Below are positions 8,584 to 16,528 of a stretch of DNA of 64,000 nucleotides, in pieces. Every line of letters starts with the position of its first letter. Within the stretch, counting starts at the first letter, position 1. This stretch comes from Phyllobacterium zundukense (GTDB lineage: Bacteria > Pseudomonadota > Alphaproteobacteria > Rhizobiales > Rhizobiaceae): the NCBI RefSeq assembly GCF_002764115.1, contig NZ_CP017942.1:62001-126000 (forward strand). The letters run 5' to 3'. The translations under genes were made by a program, and so were the position numbers. A model generated the notes under the pieces. That model did no database searches, was not told where the DNA came from, and was given only the letters and a program-made list of their open reading frames with translations.

Positions 8584-9278
8584 TTCACCCTCAACCGGAA
8601 ACGATCAGACAGAAAGGAGGATCCCCACATAATTGCAAAGGAGATCAGCATGTAGATCGCCGTCGCTATCCCGTAAGCCTCGAAAATCCGGAAGGATTGC
8701 TCTTCGATATAGCGCGCCTGGTAGCTCAACTCGGCAACGCCGATGCCCGCCGCAAGACTGGTGCCCTTAAAGAGGATCAACGTCTGGCCGAGAAGAGCTG
8801 GAAGCGCCAGCCGCCAGGCTTGGGGCAGGATGACCCAGCGCATCGCGCCGAGATAGGTCAGACCGCTCGAACGGGCAGCCTCCATCTGCGCGGGATGGAT
8901 CGAGCGCATGCCACTGCGGAAATCTTCCGACATATAGGCAGCCTTGTTGAGCGCCAGCGCCACGATCGCATAACCGATCTCCGCCCCGATGTCGTTGAGA
9001 TAGTCGTTGACGGCATCGGGCAGGACGACGGCAAACCCGAAATACCAGACGAACAGCTGGATCAGCACCGGCACATTCCGGTGATATTCAACGAAAGCGG
9101 CGACGAGCAATTGCGTCGGCCGGAACTCAATCGCCCGAACGACGGTGAGGAAAATCGCTAGCACCAGCCCGAATATCCACGACAGGACGAACAAGACCAT
9201 TGTTGTCTGAAGGCCCTGAAGGATGAGTTCCAGATACTCACCCTGCAGGATTTTACCAAAATCAAGCTGGTAACCCAT
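8580..9278 (-). CDS. Polar amino-acid ABC transporter permease (first)
   Basis: This 232-residue HisM/GlnP-family permease carries the family stretch EYHRNVPVLIQLFVWYFGFA and a coupling loop MEAARSSGLTYLGAMRWVIL, where glutamate and the two alanines of the EAA motif are kept. Hydrophobic segments near residues 22-45, 60-80, 90-110 and 190-215 are consistent with membrane helices. It starts 30 bases after the binding-protein gene and overlaps the next permease by four bases. Function is membrane passage of the imported amino acid or related polar compound. Confidence 0.93.
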   Translation of the reverse strand: MGYQLDFGKILQGEYLELILQGLQTTMVLFVLSWIFGLVLAIFLTVVRAIEFRPTQLLVAAFVEYHRNVPVLIQLFVWYFGFAVVLPDAVNDYLNDIGAEIGYAIVALALNKAAYMSEDFRSGMRSIHPAQMEAARSSGLTYLGAMRWVILPQAWRLALPALLGQTLILFKGTSLAAGIGVAELSYQARYIEEQSFRIFEAYGIATAIYMLISFAIMWGSSFLSDRFRLRVK

Positions 9279-9308
9279 GATACTGCAAACCTGCTGTGTT
9301 CGTCAGGA

Positions 9309-10148
9309 TCAGTTTGTGAACCAGGTCGACTGCGGCTTGCCGAATTCGAACTTCCGCGTTGCCTTCAGATCGGAGTCCTTGCCGAGCCACTTGTCGTAAA
9401 GCTTCTGTCCCTCGCCGCTTTTCTCGATACTTGCCAGGAATTCGTCGGCCGTCTTTACGAGCTCTGGAGAGCCCTTGCGGAAGGCGAAGCCGGACGGCAT
9501 CGACAGCAGAGGTTCGTCGAGGAAGCGCAGCGCCTTGATATCGTCACCGGCGTTGCGATGAACGGCCTTGCCCTCGGAATAGCGATAGACGGTCGCTTTG
9601 ACCTTGCCCTGCTGGAGTGCGAGGAACGATGCTGCGCTCGTCTCGAACGACAAAATGCGTGCGTCGGGGATCCGCTTTTCAGTCAAGGGAATGAGAACGG
9701 ATCCCTTGACGAGACCTATACGCTGCCCCGACAAATCATCGACTGTCTTGATATTTGAACCATCTAGAACAACAAAGTTAAAATCTTCGGCGATGTAGGC
9801 ACCGCTGAAATCGACCTGTTCCGCGCGCTCCTTGCTGTAGCTGAGAAGCGACGAAAGAATGTCGACGCGACTTTGTGTCAACTCCGCCATTCGGGTCTGC
9901 GGCGAGACCGGAGTGAGCTGGGGCTTGACGCCTAGGTATTTGGCAAACATGCCGCAAAGCTCGATCTCGTAGCCAGCAGGCTCACGCGTTTTGGGATCCT
10001 GGAATCCGAGCGGCGGCGAGTTGGTCAGCACACCACAGTTCAAGGTTCCGGCGGCCTTGATGTCGTCGAGTTGATCGGCAGAGACCATTGTCGAAAGGCA
10101 GGCCGCACCGGCAAAGACTGCGGCGGCCAGAAATAGCTTCAGTTTCAT
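9309..10148 (-). CDS. Amino-acid ABC transporter periplasmic substrate-binding protein (SBP family 3)
   Basis: The protein has 279 residues with a clear Sec signal peptide (about residues 1-24, ending near STMVSA/DQ). The family-3 core is visible: LNCGVLTNSPPLGFQDPKTR, then GYEIELCGMFAKYLGVKP and RMAELTQSRVDILSS. A GAGGAGG ribosome site precedes the ATG at 10148. It is the first gene of the importer operon and is read divergently from the LysR gene across about 120 bases. It captures the substrate in the periplasm; an amino acid or 5-oxoproline-like compound would fit the downstream enzymes, but that is inference. Confidence 0.93.
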   Translation of the reverse strand: MKLKLFLAAAVFAGAACLSTMVSADQLDDIKAAGTLNCGVLTNSPPLGFQDPKTREPAGYEIELCGMFAKYLGVKPQLTPVSPQTRMAELTQSRVDILSSLLSYSKERAEQVDFSGAYIAEDFNFVVLDGSNIKTVDDLSGQRIGLVKGSVLIPLTEKRIPDARILSFETSAASFLALQQGKVKATVYRYSEGKAVHRNAGDDIKALRFLDEPLLSMPSGFAFRKGSPELVKTADEFLASIEKSGEGQKLYDKWLGKDSDLKATRKFEFGKPQSTWFTN

Positions 10149-10270
10149 TTTTGTTCCTCCTCCACAGCGAACCTCACGCTGTCAGGATGTTTTAGGTACA
10201 GGGCGCTATTCAAACAAATATATATTGGGCATAGTTGATATATCGATTGAGTATGACTCCGGAACATGAC
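10149..10270. promoter_or_regulatory. Divergent promoter region with LysR-type dyad
   Basis: The region between the importer operon and the divergent LysR gene is AT-rich and holds ATATAT repeats on both sides of TGGGCATAGTTG (about 10220-10244), a dyad of the size expected for a LysR-type site. This is the usual layout in which a LysR protein controls the divergent operon and itself. Promoter hexamers could not be assigned with confidence. Confidence 0.45.
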
Positions 10271-11209
10271 ATGACCCTCGACCTGTTGAAGATGCGCTAC
10301 TTCGCCAAGATTGCCGAACTGGGGTCTTTTACACGCGCCTCCAGCGACCTCGGCGTCGCCCAGCCGGCGCTCAGCCTTCACATGCGCGGACTAGAAGAAC
10401 AGCTAGGTGTCCAGCTGTTGAACCGGACACCGCGTGGCGTCGTTGCCACTGAGGCAGGGCAGACGCTGCTGTCCCATGCCCAAGCTATCCTCCGGGCGCT
10501 CGACCAGGCGGAAGCAGCGACGAAGGAACAGGCGAAATATCCAACGGGTGACGTCTCTCTGGGTATTCTGAGTTCAATTTGCCCGACGCTCTCAATTCCC
10601 GTGATAAAGGAATGCTCTGAGTGTTTTCCGAAGGTCCGCCTGACGATCAGCGAGGGTGACAGCCAGGCGCTTCGGGTAGCGGTGGATACACGTGTCCACG
10701 ATCTTGCTGTCACCCTGGACAGTGTGGCCAAATCGACATCCGCGCCGCTCTTCGAAGAAATGCTCTACGTCATCGGCCCTTCAGGAGCATTCGCCTCCGA
10801 CGCCACGTTGACGGTGGAAGAGGCGCTCGACCTGCCGCTGATCCTGCCCACACGACGCCACGGAATCCGTATTCTGCTTGAGCGGCAGGCCCTGATGTTT
10901 GGTCGGGAACTCAATATTGTGCGCGAAATCGAAGGTGTGGCGACCACGAAGGCTGCAATCCGCGCCGGTCTCGGGTTGACGATCCTCGGGCGCGGCGCGA
11001 TCCATGCCGACCGTGAGAACAGAAGCCTCTCCGCCATCGCCCTGACGCACCCCGGCCTTACCCGGCGCCTCGTTCTTGATATGCCCGTCAACCATCCGCC
11101 CTCGCGGGCAGTGATCGAGGTGCGGAAAATTTTACTCGCCGTCGTCAGAAAGCTCGGTGCCGAGGGTCACTGGACTTGCCTCTCGCCGAAGCTGTCCGGA
11201 ACCCTATAG
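10271..11209 (+). CDS. LysR-family transcriptional regulator
   Basis: This is a 312-residue LysR-type regulator if started at ATG 10271, which has a weak CCGGA ribosome site seven bases upstream; an in-frame ATG at 10253 is also possible. The N-terminal winged helix-turn-helix is clear (ASSDLGVAQPALSLHMRGLEE followed by LGVQLLNRTPRGVVATEAG). The remainder is a periplasmic-binding-like effector domain. It is divergent from the importer-carboxylase block and is its likely regulator. The inducer is unknown; resemblance to nitrogen-assimilation LysR proteins is only an impression. Confidence 0.92.
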   Translation: MTLDLLKMRYFAKIAELGSFTRASSDLGVAQPALSLHMRGLEEQLGVQLLNRTPRGVVATEAGQTLLSHAQAILRALDQAEAATKEQAKYPTGDVSLGILSSICPTLSIPVIKECSECFPKVRLTISEGDSQALRVAVDTRVHDLAVTLDSVAKSTSAPLFEEMLYVIGPSGAFASDATLTVEEALDLPLILPTRRHGIRILLERQALMFGRELNIVREIEGVATTKAAIRAGLGLTILGRGAIHADRENRSLSAIALTHPGLTRRLVLDMPVNHPPSRAVIEVRKILLAVVRKLGAEGHWTCLSPKLSGTL

Positions 11210-11254
11210 AGGCAGCAGAAGCGGCCTTGTCGGACCGCCCTGCAAACGTGGGCG

Positions 11255-12286
11255 TCAAGAGAATGCGATTTGGGCCTTCATCGCCCGGCTGCGGTCCGAG
11301 GCGATCTCAAAGGCCGAGAGCGCATCTTCGAGCCGCACGGTGTGAGTGATCAGCGGCTTGACGTCGATCAGCCCGTTGCGCATCAGAGAGACACCGGTCG
11401 CAAACTCCTCATGGAAGCGGAACGAGCCGCGCAAGTCCAGTTCCTTGGCGGTGATTGCCATCATCGGCAGGCTCATATCACCGCCGAGCCCGAGCTGAAC
11501 GATTACACCACGAGGTCTGAGTGCTGCGATGCCACCGGAAAGCGCCGCGGCTGCGCCAGAGCATTCGTAGAGCACGTCGAAGGTTCCCTTGTCGGCCGAA
11601 TAGGCCGCTAGCGCCTCGGGCTCATGCTGCGTATTGATCGTGCGGTCGGCCCCCAAGGTCTTCGCCATGGCGAGCGTGAAGTCGGAAAGATCGGTCGCAA
11701 CGATCTCGGCGGCGCCGGCGCGGCGGGCGGCAAGGATCGACAGCACGCCGATCGGACCGCAGCCCGTGACGAGCACCCGTTTGCCCAGCATTTCGCCCGC
11801 ACGCCGCGTCGCATGCAGCGTCACGGCCAGAGGTTCGGCCATGGCCGCTTCGCCGGGCGTTAAGTCTCCGGCCGGCACACATTGAATGGCGTCGGCAACG
11901 AGGCTCTGACGGAAAGCGCCCTGGATATGCGGAAAAGGCATTGCGCTGCCATAAAAGCGCATGTGGAGGCATTGGTTGTGGAGGCCCTGCTGACAGTATT
12001 TGCAGGTTCGGCAGGGACGCGAGGGTGAGACGGCAACGAGATCGCCCACCGAGAATCCGTCGACACCTTCCCCAAGCGTTTCGACGATGGCGGAAACCTC
12101 GTGGCCGAGGATCATCGGCTGCTTCAGGCGGACGGTGCCAAAGCCGCCATGATTGTAGTAATGCAGATCGCTGCCGCAGATCCCGCCAGTGGCGAGCCGG
12201 AGCTTCACCTCACCTGGGCCGGGCTGCTCTTCCCGAACGTCTTCGATGCGGACATCCTTGGCCGCGTGTGCGACGATGGCTTTCAT
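11255..12286 (-). CDS. idnD: L-idonate 5-dehydrogenase-like zinc alcohol dehydrogenase
   Basis: This 343-residue medium-chain zinc dehydrogenase has the catalytic-zinc region GGICGSDLHYYNHGGFG and GHE, and a structural-zinc cysteine cluster CRTCKYCQQGLHNQC. The NAD-binding stretch VLVTGCGPIGVLSILAARRAG follows. The motif set and neighbours (gluconate 5-dehydrogenase, gluconokinase, LacI regulator) fit L-idonate 5-dehydrogenase, which oxidises L-idonate to 5-keto-gluconate. I choose ATG 12286 because AAGGAAG lies just upstream; a TTG at 12301 opens the frame earlier. It is probably co-transcribed with the hydroxyacid dehydrogenase 11 bases upstream. Confidence 0.85.
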   Translation of the reverse strand: MKAIVAHAAKDVRIEDVREEQPGPGEVKLRLATGGICGSDLHYYNHGGFGTVRLKQPMILGHEVSAIVETLGEGVDGFSVGDLVAVSPSRPCRTCKYCQQGLHNQCLHMRFYGSAMPFPHIQGAFRQSLVADAIQCVPAGDLTPGEAAMAEPLAVTLHATRRAGEMLGKRVLVTGCGPIGVLSILAARRAGAAEIVATDLSDFTLAMAKTLGADRTINTQHEPEALAAYSADKGTFDVLYECSGAAAALSGGIAALRPRGVIVQLGLGGDMSLPMMAITAKELDLRGSFRFHEEFATGVSLMRNGLIDVKPLITHTVRLEDALSAFEIASDRSRAMKAQIAFS

Positions 12287-12297
12287 GACTTCTTCCT

Positions 12298-13245
12298 TCA
12301 AAGAACCGGCGTCAGGAGCGGAGCTCCGGAGAAATGCGCTTCGAGATTGTCGCGCACCAGCTTGCCCATAGCCTTGCGGGTCTCGATCGTTCCCGAGGCG
12401 TGGTGCGGCTGGAGCAGGACGTTGTCGAGCGCAAGGAAACGCGAGTTGAGCTTTGGCTCGCCCTCAAAGACGTCAAGTGCAGCAGAGCCAAGCGCACCGC
12501 TTTCGAGCGCATCGAGCAAAGCCTCCTCATCGATGTTGGAGGCCCGCGAGATGTTGATCAGCATGCCCTCGGGTCCGAGCGCGGCTATTACGTCCCGACC
12601 GACGATGTGGCGCGTCTCAGCGGAAGCTGCAAGCGTCACAAACAGAAAGTCTACATCCCGCGCAAGTTCGACCGGATCGGAGACGAAGCTCATGCCCTCG
12701 GCATAGGACTTCACTCCGACGTCGCTGTAGGAAATCTCCATGTCAAACCCCTTGAGCCGCTTGGCAACCTCGAAACCGATACGGCCAAGACCAAGGATGC
12801 CAGCGCGCCGTCCCCAGACACGGCGTTTCAGCGGATACAGACCCTTCGCGCTCCAGCTGCCATCCTTCACCCAGCCTTCGGCACCGATCATGCCGCGCGA
12901 TTGGCAAAGCATCATCGCGACGCCAAGATCGGCAACATCGTTGGTCAACACATCCGGCGTGTTGGTGACGCGGATGCCCTTCTCCTGGCAGGCCACGAGA
13001 TCGACGGCGTCGTAGCCGACACCGTAAACAGAGATGATTTCCAGATGGGGGCAAGCCTCGATCATTGCCCGGTTGGCGCCCAGCTCGCCGCGCGTTGCGA
13101 TGCCGCGGATGCTTGGGCCGATCTTTGCAAGAAACGCTGGCTTATCGGCCATATCGAAGTAGCGGTGCACCGCGAAGGCGGCGTTCAGCGGCTCCTCGTC
13201 CCATTGGGGATAAGGCCCGACCTGCAGGATTTCCGGGTTCGACAT
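12298..13245 (-). CDS. D-isomer-specific 2-hydroxyacid dehydrogenase
   Basis: This 315-residue NAD(P)-dependent dehydrogenase has the Rossmann motif GILGLGRIGFEVAKRL, the substrate-binding VYGVGYDAVDL region and the catalytic histidine in LQPHHASGT. It resembles glyoxylate/hydroxypyruvate and 2-ketogluconate reductases. A perfect GGAGG site precedes ATG 13245. It is the first gene of a minus-strand pair with idnD and is divergent from idnO across the palindromic operator. In a gluconate/idonate module, reduction of 2-keto-gluconate or 2,5-diketogluconate would be a reasonable role. Confidence 0.88.
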   Translation of the reverse strand: MSNPEILQVGPYPQWDEEPLNAAFAVHRYFDMADKPAFLAKIGPSIRGIATRGELGANRAMIEACPHLEIISVYGVGYDAVDLVACQEKGIRVTNTPDVLTNDVADLGVAMMLCQSRGMIGAEGWVKDGSWSAKGLYPLKRRVWGRRAGILGLGRIGFEVAKRLKGFDMEISYSDVGVKSYAEGMSFVSDPVELARDVDFLFVTLAASAETRHIVGRDVIAALGPEGMLINISRASNIDEEALLDALESGALGSAALDVFEGEPKLNSRFLALDNVLLQPHHASGTIETRKAMGKLVRDNLEAHFSGAPLLTPVL

Positions 13246-13271
13246 TTTGCTTTTCCTCCAAAGGAACTGGC

Positions 13272-13300
13272 TTGACAGAAAATGTTATCGATAACATAAC
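13272..13300. promoter_or_regulatory. GntR/IdnR-like operator embedded in a promoter
   Basis: A 16-base perfect palindrome, ATGTTATCGATAACAT, lies at 13282-13297 between the divergent hydroxyacid dehydrogenase and idnO genes. It closely matches the E. coli GntR/IdnR operator (ATGTTACCGGTAACAT). On the plus strand a TTGACA hexamer (13272-13277) and a CATAAC hexamer (13295-13300) with 17-base spacing put the operator between -35 and -10, which would give repression of idnO and probably of the divergent genes. The LacI-family regulator encoded at 14741 is the likely binder. Confidence 0.85.
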
Positions 13301-13344
13301 CGTGGTTGGAGACATTTGTCGAGGCCAAAAATCGGAGGAAAAAT

Positions 13345-14103
13345 ATGTCGCTGCAACTTTTCGAGCTTAAGGGACGACGCGCGCTTGTCACCGGCTCGTC
13401 GCAAGGGATTGGGCTTGCGCTAGCCGCCGGGCTTCAGGCTGCGGGCGCCGCGGTGGTGTTGAACGGTCGCGACGATAAGAAACTCGCAGCGGCGGTGGCG
13501 AGCTTCGCAGCGCCGGTCGGTGTGATTGCCTTCGACGTAACCGACCACCAGACGGCGCGCGAAGCCATTGATCGGTTCGAGACCGACACCGGACCGATCG
13601 ACATCCTCGTCAACAATGCGGGCATGCAATTTCGTGCTCCGCTAGAAGACTACCCCGCCGATGCCTTCGAGCGGATGCTGCGCACCAATATTTCAAGCGT
13701 CTTCAACGTCGGCCAGGCCGTCGCGCGCCATATGATTGGACGCGGCCAGGGAAAGATCATTAACATCGCGAGCGTCCAGACCGCACTTGCCCGGCCCTCA
13801 ATCGCACCCTATACGGCAACCAAGGGCGCGGTCGGCAATCTCACCAAGGGCATGGCGACGGATTGGGCGCGGTACGGGCTGCAGTGCAACGCGATAGCGC
13901 CCGGTTACTTCGACACGCCACTCAACGCTGCGCTGGTCAGCGACGAAACCTTCTCGGCCTGGCTCGAAAAGCGCACACCTGCCGGTCGCTGGGGCAAGGT
14001 CGAGGAACTGGTCGGGGCGTGCATCTTCCTCGCCTCTGATGCCTCTTCCTTCGTCAACGGCCATATTTTGTACGTCGATGGCGGCATCACGGCGTCGCTC
14101 TAA
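13345..14103 (+). CDS. idnO: Gluconate 5-dehydrogenase (SDR family)
   Basis: This 252-residue short-chain dehydrogenase has the cofactor motif GSSQGIGLALAAGL, the NNAG motif in ILVNNAGMQFRAPLEDYP, the catalytic serine in NIASVQTALARPSIAPYTATKG with the YxxxK pair, and a C-terminal GHILYVDGGITASL. The residue pattern and length match gluconate 5-dehydrogenases, which reduce 5-keto-gluconate to gluconate. I place the start at ATG 13345, ten bases after a GGAGG site; an upstream TTG at 13306 only extends the frame. It is directly followed by gluconokinase, the next step. Confidence 0.92.
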   Translation: MSLQLFELKGRRALVTGSSQGIGLALAAGLQAAGAAVVLNGRDDKKLAAAVASFAAPVGVIAFDVTDHQTAREAIDRFETDTGPIDILVNNAGMQFRAPLEDYPADAFERMLRTNISSVFNVGQAVARHMIGRGQGKIINIASVQTALARPSIAPYTATKGAVGNLTKGMATDWARYGLQCNAIAPGYFDTPLNAALVSDETFSAWLEKRTPAGRWGKVEELVGACIFLASDASSFVNGHILYVDGGITASL

Positions 14104-14104
14104 G

Positions 14105-14617
14105 GTGGCTCGCCCGACCAAACTCGTGATCATGGGCGTTTCCGGCTGCGGCAAATCCACGGTAGGCGCCGCGCTCGCCGAGGCGCTCGGCGGAACCTAT
14201 GTCGATGGCGACAACCTGCATCCGGCAGAGAACATCGCCAAGATGAGCACCGGAACGCCGCTCCACGACACCGATCGCTGGCCCTGGCTTGACCGTGTAG
14301 GCGACGCTCTCGCGTCTCGCCAGGAAACGACAATCATTGGCTGCTCTGCACTTAAGCGGGCTTATCGCGACCGGATCCGGGCGAAAGTTGGAGAGCCGGT
14401 TCTGTTCGTCCATTTATCGGGGACGAGAGAAGAGATCGCTAGGCGGATGAGGAACAGAGCGGGCCATTTCATGCCGGCTTCGCTGCTCGACAGCCAGTTC
14501 GCCGCATTGGAAGAGCCACGACCAGACGAATATGCCGTCACGATCGCGATCAACCAGCCTCTCACAGAAATTCTTCAAGAACTGACAGGGATTATCGAAA
14601 AGCTGGGACCAAAATAG
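14105..14617 (+). CDS. gntK: Gluconokinase
   Basis: A 170-residue kinase that phosphorylates gluconate to 6-phosphogluconate. The P-loop GVSGCGKSTVG is at residues about 12-22, followed by the family motifs FVDGDNLHP-like (YVDGDNLHPAENIAKM) and GTPLHDTDRWPWL, then CSALKRAYRDRIR and a C-terminal DSQFAALEEP. The frame extends upstream into idnO, but the GTG at 14105, one base after the idnO stop, best fits the family length. The tight spacing to idnO indicates one transcript delivering idonate or 5-keto-gluconate carbon to the pentose phosphate or Entner-Doudoroff route. Confidence 0.93.
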   Translation: MARPTKLVIMGVSGCGKSTVGAALAEALGGTYVDGDNLHPAENIAKMSTGTPLHDTDRWPWLDRVGDALASRQETTIIGCSALKRAYRDRIRAKVGEPVLFVHLSGTREEIARRMRNRAGHFMPASLLDSQFAALEEPRPDEYAVTIAINQPLTEILQELTGIIEKLGPK

Positions 14618-14674
14618 AAATGGTCAGGGTCAGTCCATCAAGCTTGAAACGCCAGCAATGGGGCTGGACGAGCC

Positions 14675-14696
14675 TTGCTTTGCTCGGGCAAAGCAG
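14675..14696. other. Short perfect hairpin between gntK and the LacI gene
   Basis: GCTTTGC and GCAAAGC with a TCGG tetraloop form a seven-pair stem (14677-14694) that can extend by an A-T pair. It follows gntK and precedes the LacI gene. There is no T tract, so it is not a textbook terminator; it could shield the gntK transcript end or reduce read-through. Confidence 0.35.
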
Positions 14697-14740
14697 ATGT
14701 AGTGCCCTGCAACCTTGAACTGAAGCCAACATAACGCATC

Positions 14741-15754
14741 ATGAGCCTAGTTCGAAAGCTACCCACCATGGCCGATATTGCCCGCGTCGCGGGCGTGTCC
14801 TCAATGACGGTCTCGCGAGCATTCAAAGCCGACAGCCTGATTAGCCTCGATACACGAACGGCTATTCTCGTGGCTGCCGAAGAACTCGGTTACGTCTTCG
14901 ATTCCACCGCGTCGAACCTGCGCTCGCAAAAGACGGGCTTCGTCGCCGTTACTATTCCCTCGATCAACAACGCAAACTTCGCCGATACGATTGCAGGGCT
15001 ATCGGGCGCGCTTGCGGCTCGTGATATGCAGACCCTCCTTGGTTATACCAACTATGACATGGAGAACGAGGAGCGACTGATCGAGCAACTTCTTCGCCGC
15101 AAGCCACAGGCGATCGTCGTGACCGGCGGTCGGCATACACCACGGGCACGAAAGCTGCTGGAGAACGCCCATATCCCTGTCATTGAGACATGGGACGTGC
15201 CGGCCAAGCCAATCGGCCACTATGTGGGTTTTTCGAACGCCGGAGCAGTTCGGAGCATGGTCGATCACTTTGTGGCCGTCGGCTACGAGCGCATTGCCTT
15301 TATCGGCGGCGATGCAGGCGGTGACATCCGAGGAAGTGATCGTCGTTGTGGGTTCGTACAGGCCATGACCGCGCACGGCCTGGACTCCTCCCGCCTTGTC
15401 GCTGCAGGCGCGCCGCCGATCTCGATGCGCGAGGGTGCAGTCGCCATGGCATCCCTGCTGGAGGAACACCCGGACACCGATGCGGTCATCTGCGTCTCGG
15501 ACCTTTCGGCATTTGGCGCGCTAACGGAATGTCAGCGGCGAAACATCGCTGTGCCGCAACAGATAGCAATCGGCGGCTTTGGTAATTATGAAATCGGCAA
15601 CATTGCCGTGCCGACACTGACAACTATCGATGTTCGTGCCCGCGAGATCGGCGAGATCGCAGCTGCTTTGATCCTCGATCTTCTTGACGGCAAGGAGGAC
15701 GTCGCTCAAAGGGCGATTGAACCGACGCTTCTTGTACGAGAAAGCAGCCGCTAA
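14741..15754 (+). CDS. LacI-family transcriptional regulator (GntR/IdnR-like)
   Basis: This 337-residue regulator has the LacI helix-turn-helix MADIARVAGVSSMTVSRAF at its N-terminus, a hinge around residue 60, and a periplasmic-binding-like sensor domain. The downstream position after idnO-gntK and the GntR/IdnR-type palindrome upstream of idnO suggest it represses the gluconate/idonate genes and is released by gluconate, idonate or a phosphorylated product. The frame allows ATG 14741 or ATG 14768; the first gives nine extra residues ahead of the HTH, which is acceptable for the family. Confidence 0.92.
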   Translation: MSLVRKLPTMADIARVAGVSSMTVSRAFKADSLISLDTRTAILVAAEELGYVFDSTASNLRSQKTGFVAVTIPSINNANFADTIAGLSGALAARDMQTLLGYTNYDMENEERLIEQLLRRKPQAIVVTGGRHTPRARKLLENAHIPVIETWDVPAKPIGHYVGFSNAGAVRSMVDHFVAVGYERIAFIGGDAGGDIRGSDRRCGFVQAMTAHGLDSSRLVAAGAPPISMREGAVAMASLLEEHPDTDAVICVSDLSAFGALTECQRRNIAVPQQIAIGGFGNYEIGNIAVPTLTTIDVRAREIGEIAAALILDLLDGKEDVAQRAIEPTLLVRESSR

Positions 15755-15898
15755 ATGGCCCCATCAGCAGGATTTCTGACTTACCCACTGTTTCCTCCCT
15801 TAATTGTGAAACATTTTCTTTCTCCGACCTCCTCGGGCAGCGAGACTTGTCATCCCCCAACCGACGATTACCCTCAAACGGTTGATCGATCTCGATCG

Positions 15899-16049
15899 TC
15901 AAAACGTCTTCCTTCTCCCGAGCGTCGCCGTGATGCCGGCGACGCCGCGACGAAGGAACGGATCCGAGTGAATGTAGAAGAATTGAACGCCCTTCTCTAA
16001 CCAGTGCGGCAACTCCTCGGCAGTCGCGAGCGTCCCGGCCACCTTCCGG
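15899..16049 (-). pseudogene. C-terminal remnant of an HpcH/HpaI-type aldolase
   Basis: On the minus strand an open reading of about 49 codons ends in TGA at 15901-15899 and reads (K)VAGTLATAEELPHWLEKG, then VQFFYIHSDPFLRRGVAGI. This pattern (small-residue strand, EL, helix, G-x-x-F-F, SD, LRR) is what the C-terminus of HpcH/HpaI class II aldolases looks like. The reading runs straight into the terminal repeat of the IS6-like element at 16050, with no start codon, and no matching upstream half is seen beyond the element. It is read as the tail of an aldolase gene whose front was deleted. The family call rests on a short stretch. Confidence 0.6.
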
Positions 16050-16241
16050 GGTTCTGTCGCAAATTTTTTTGGCGTAGAAAATGATTTCGCGCCTGCAGCC
16101 AGAATGAGGTGGAAAGCATCAGTTTGGGGTGCGTAGTTTAAGAGAAATGATTGAGATTTCGGCCGTCATGCGATTTGTAAATCCATAATGGAGAAAATTT
16201 TTCTACATTTTCGCACTATCAAAAATTTTTGCGACAGAACC
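16050..16241. mobile_element. IS6-like terminal inverted repeats around a 150-base core without transposase
   Basis: The left end starts GGTTCTGTCGCAAA (16050) and the right end is its inverse TTTGCGACAGAACC (ending 16241); beyond a two-base mismatch another six bases also pair. Such ends are typical of the IS6 family in alphaproteobacteria. The 192-base unit is far too short for a transposase and none is recognisable. The flanking eight bases differ (CCTTCCGG and TTGAAAAT), so there is no target duplication, which fits an element left by deletion or recombination between copies, or a MITE-like derivative. Confidence 0.7.
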
Positions 16242-16528
16242 TTGAAAATGCCGATAATAGCTGCTTTTTGTTGAATCCGATTGGTGCCAAAAATTCTACA
16301 ATCGCTGATCAGTAGCAAGAACATCTGGCTTGTCGTATTTGAAAGTCAGCTTTGCGCCAAAACCGGACTTAAGCGCCTAATTAATGTATCACAACGTCAA
16401 TCTAATAGGCCAACCCGCTTCTCCCTCCTATGTCGCCTTCGCCAAGCCGTCGTTCGCACGCCGTTCTGCGCCATAGGGCAACGCGCACCCGTAACCATCC
16501 GTGTGTTACTGTAGCATTTTTGGCAAGC
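16242..16528. other. AT-rich non-coding gap
   Basis: Between the IS6-like end and the cyclase gene there is AT-rich sequence with no recognisable gene, hairpin terminator or operator. The beginning of this gap would be the sequence originally joined to another copy of the element. Confidence 0.4.

Noticed and set aside
14675..14696. Hairpin after gntK as a rho-independent terminator
   Set aside because: The stem is perfect but no T tract follows on either strand, so it is listed only as a hairpin.
16281..16514. Open frame between the IS6-like end and the first cyclase gene
   Set aside because: Composition is not protein-like, and no family pattern or ribosome site is visible.
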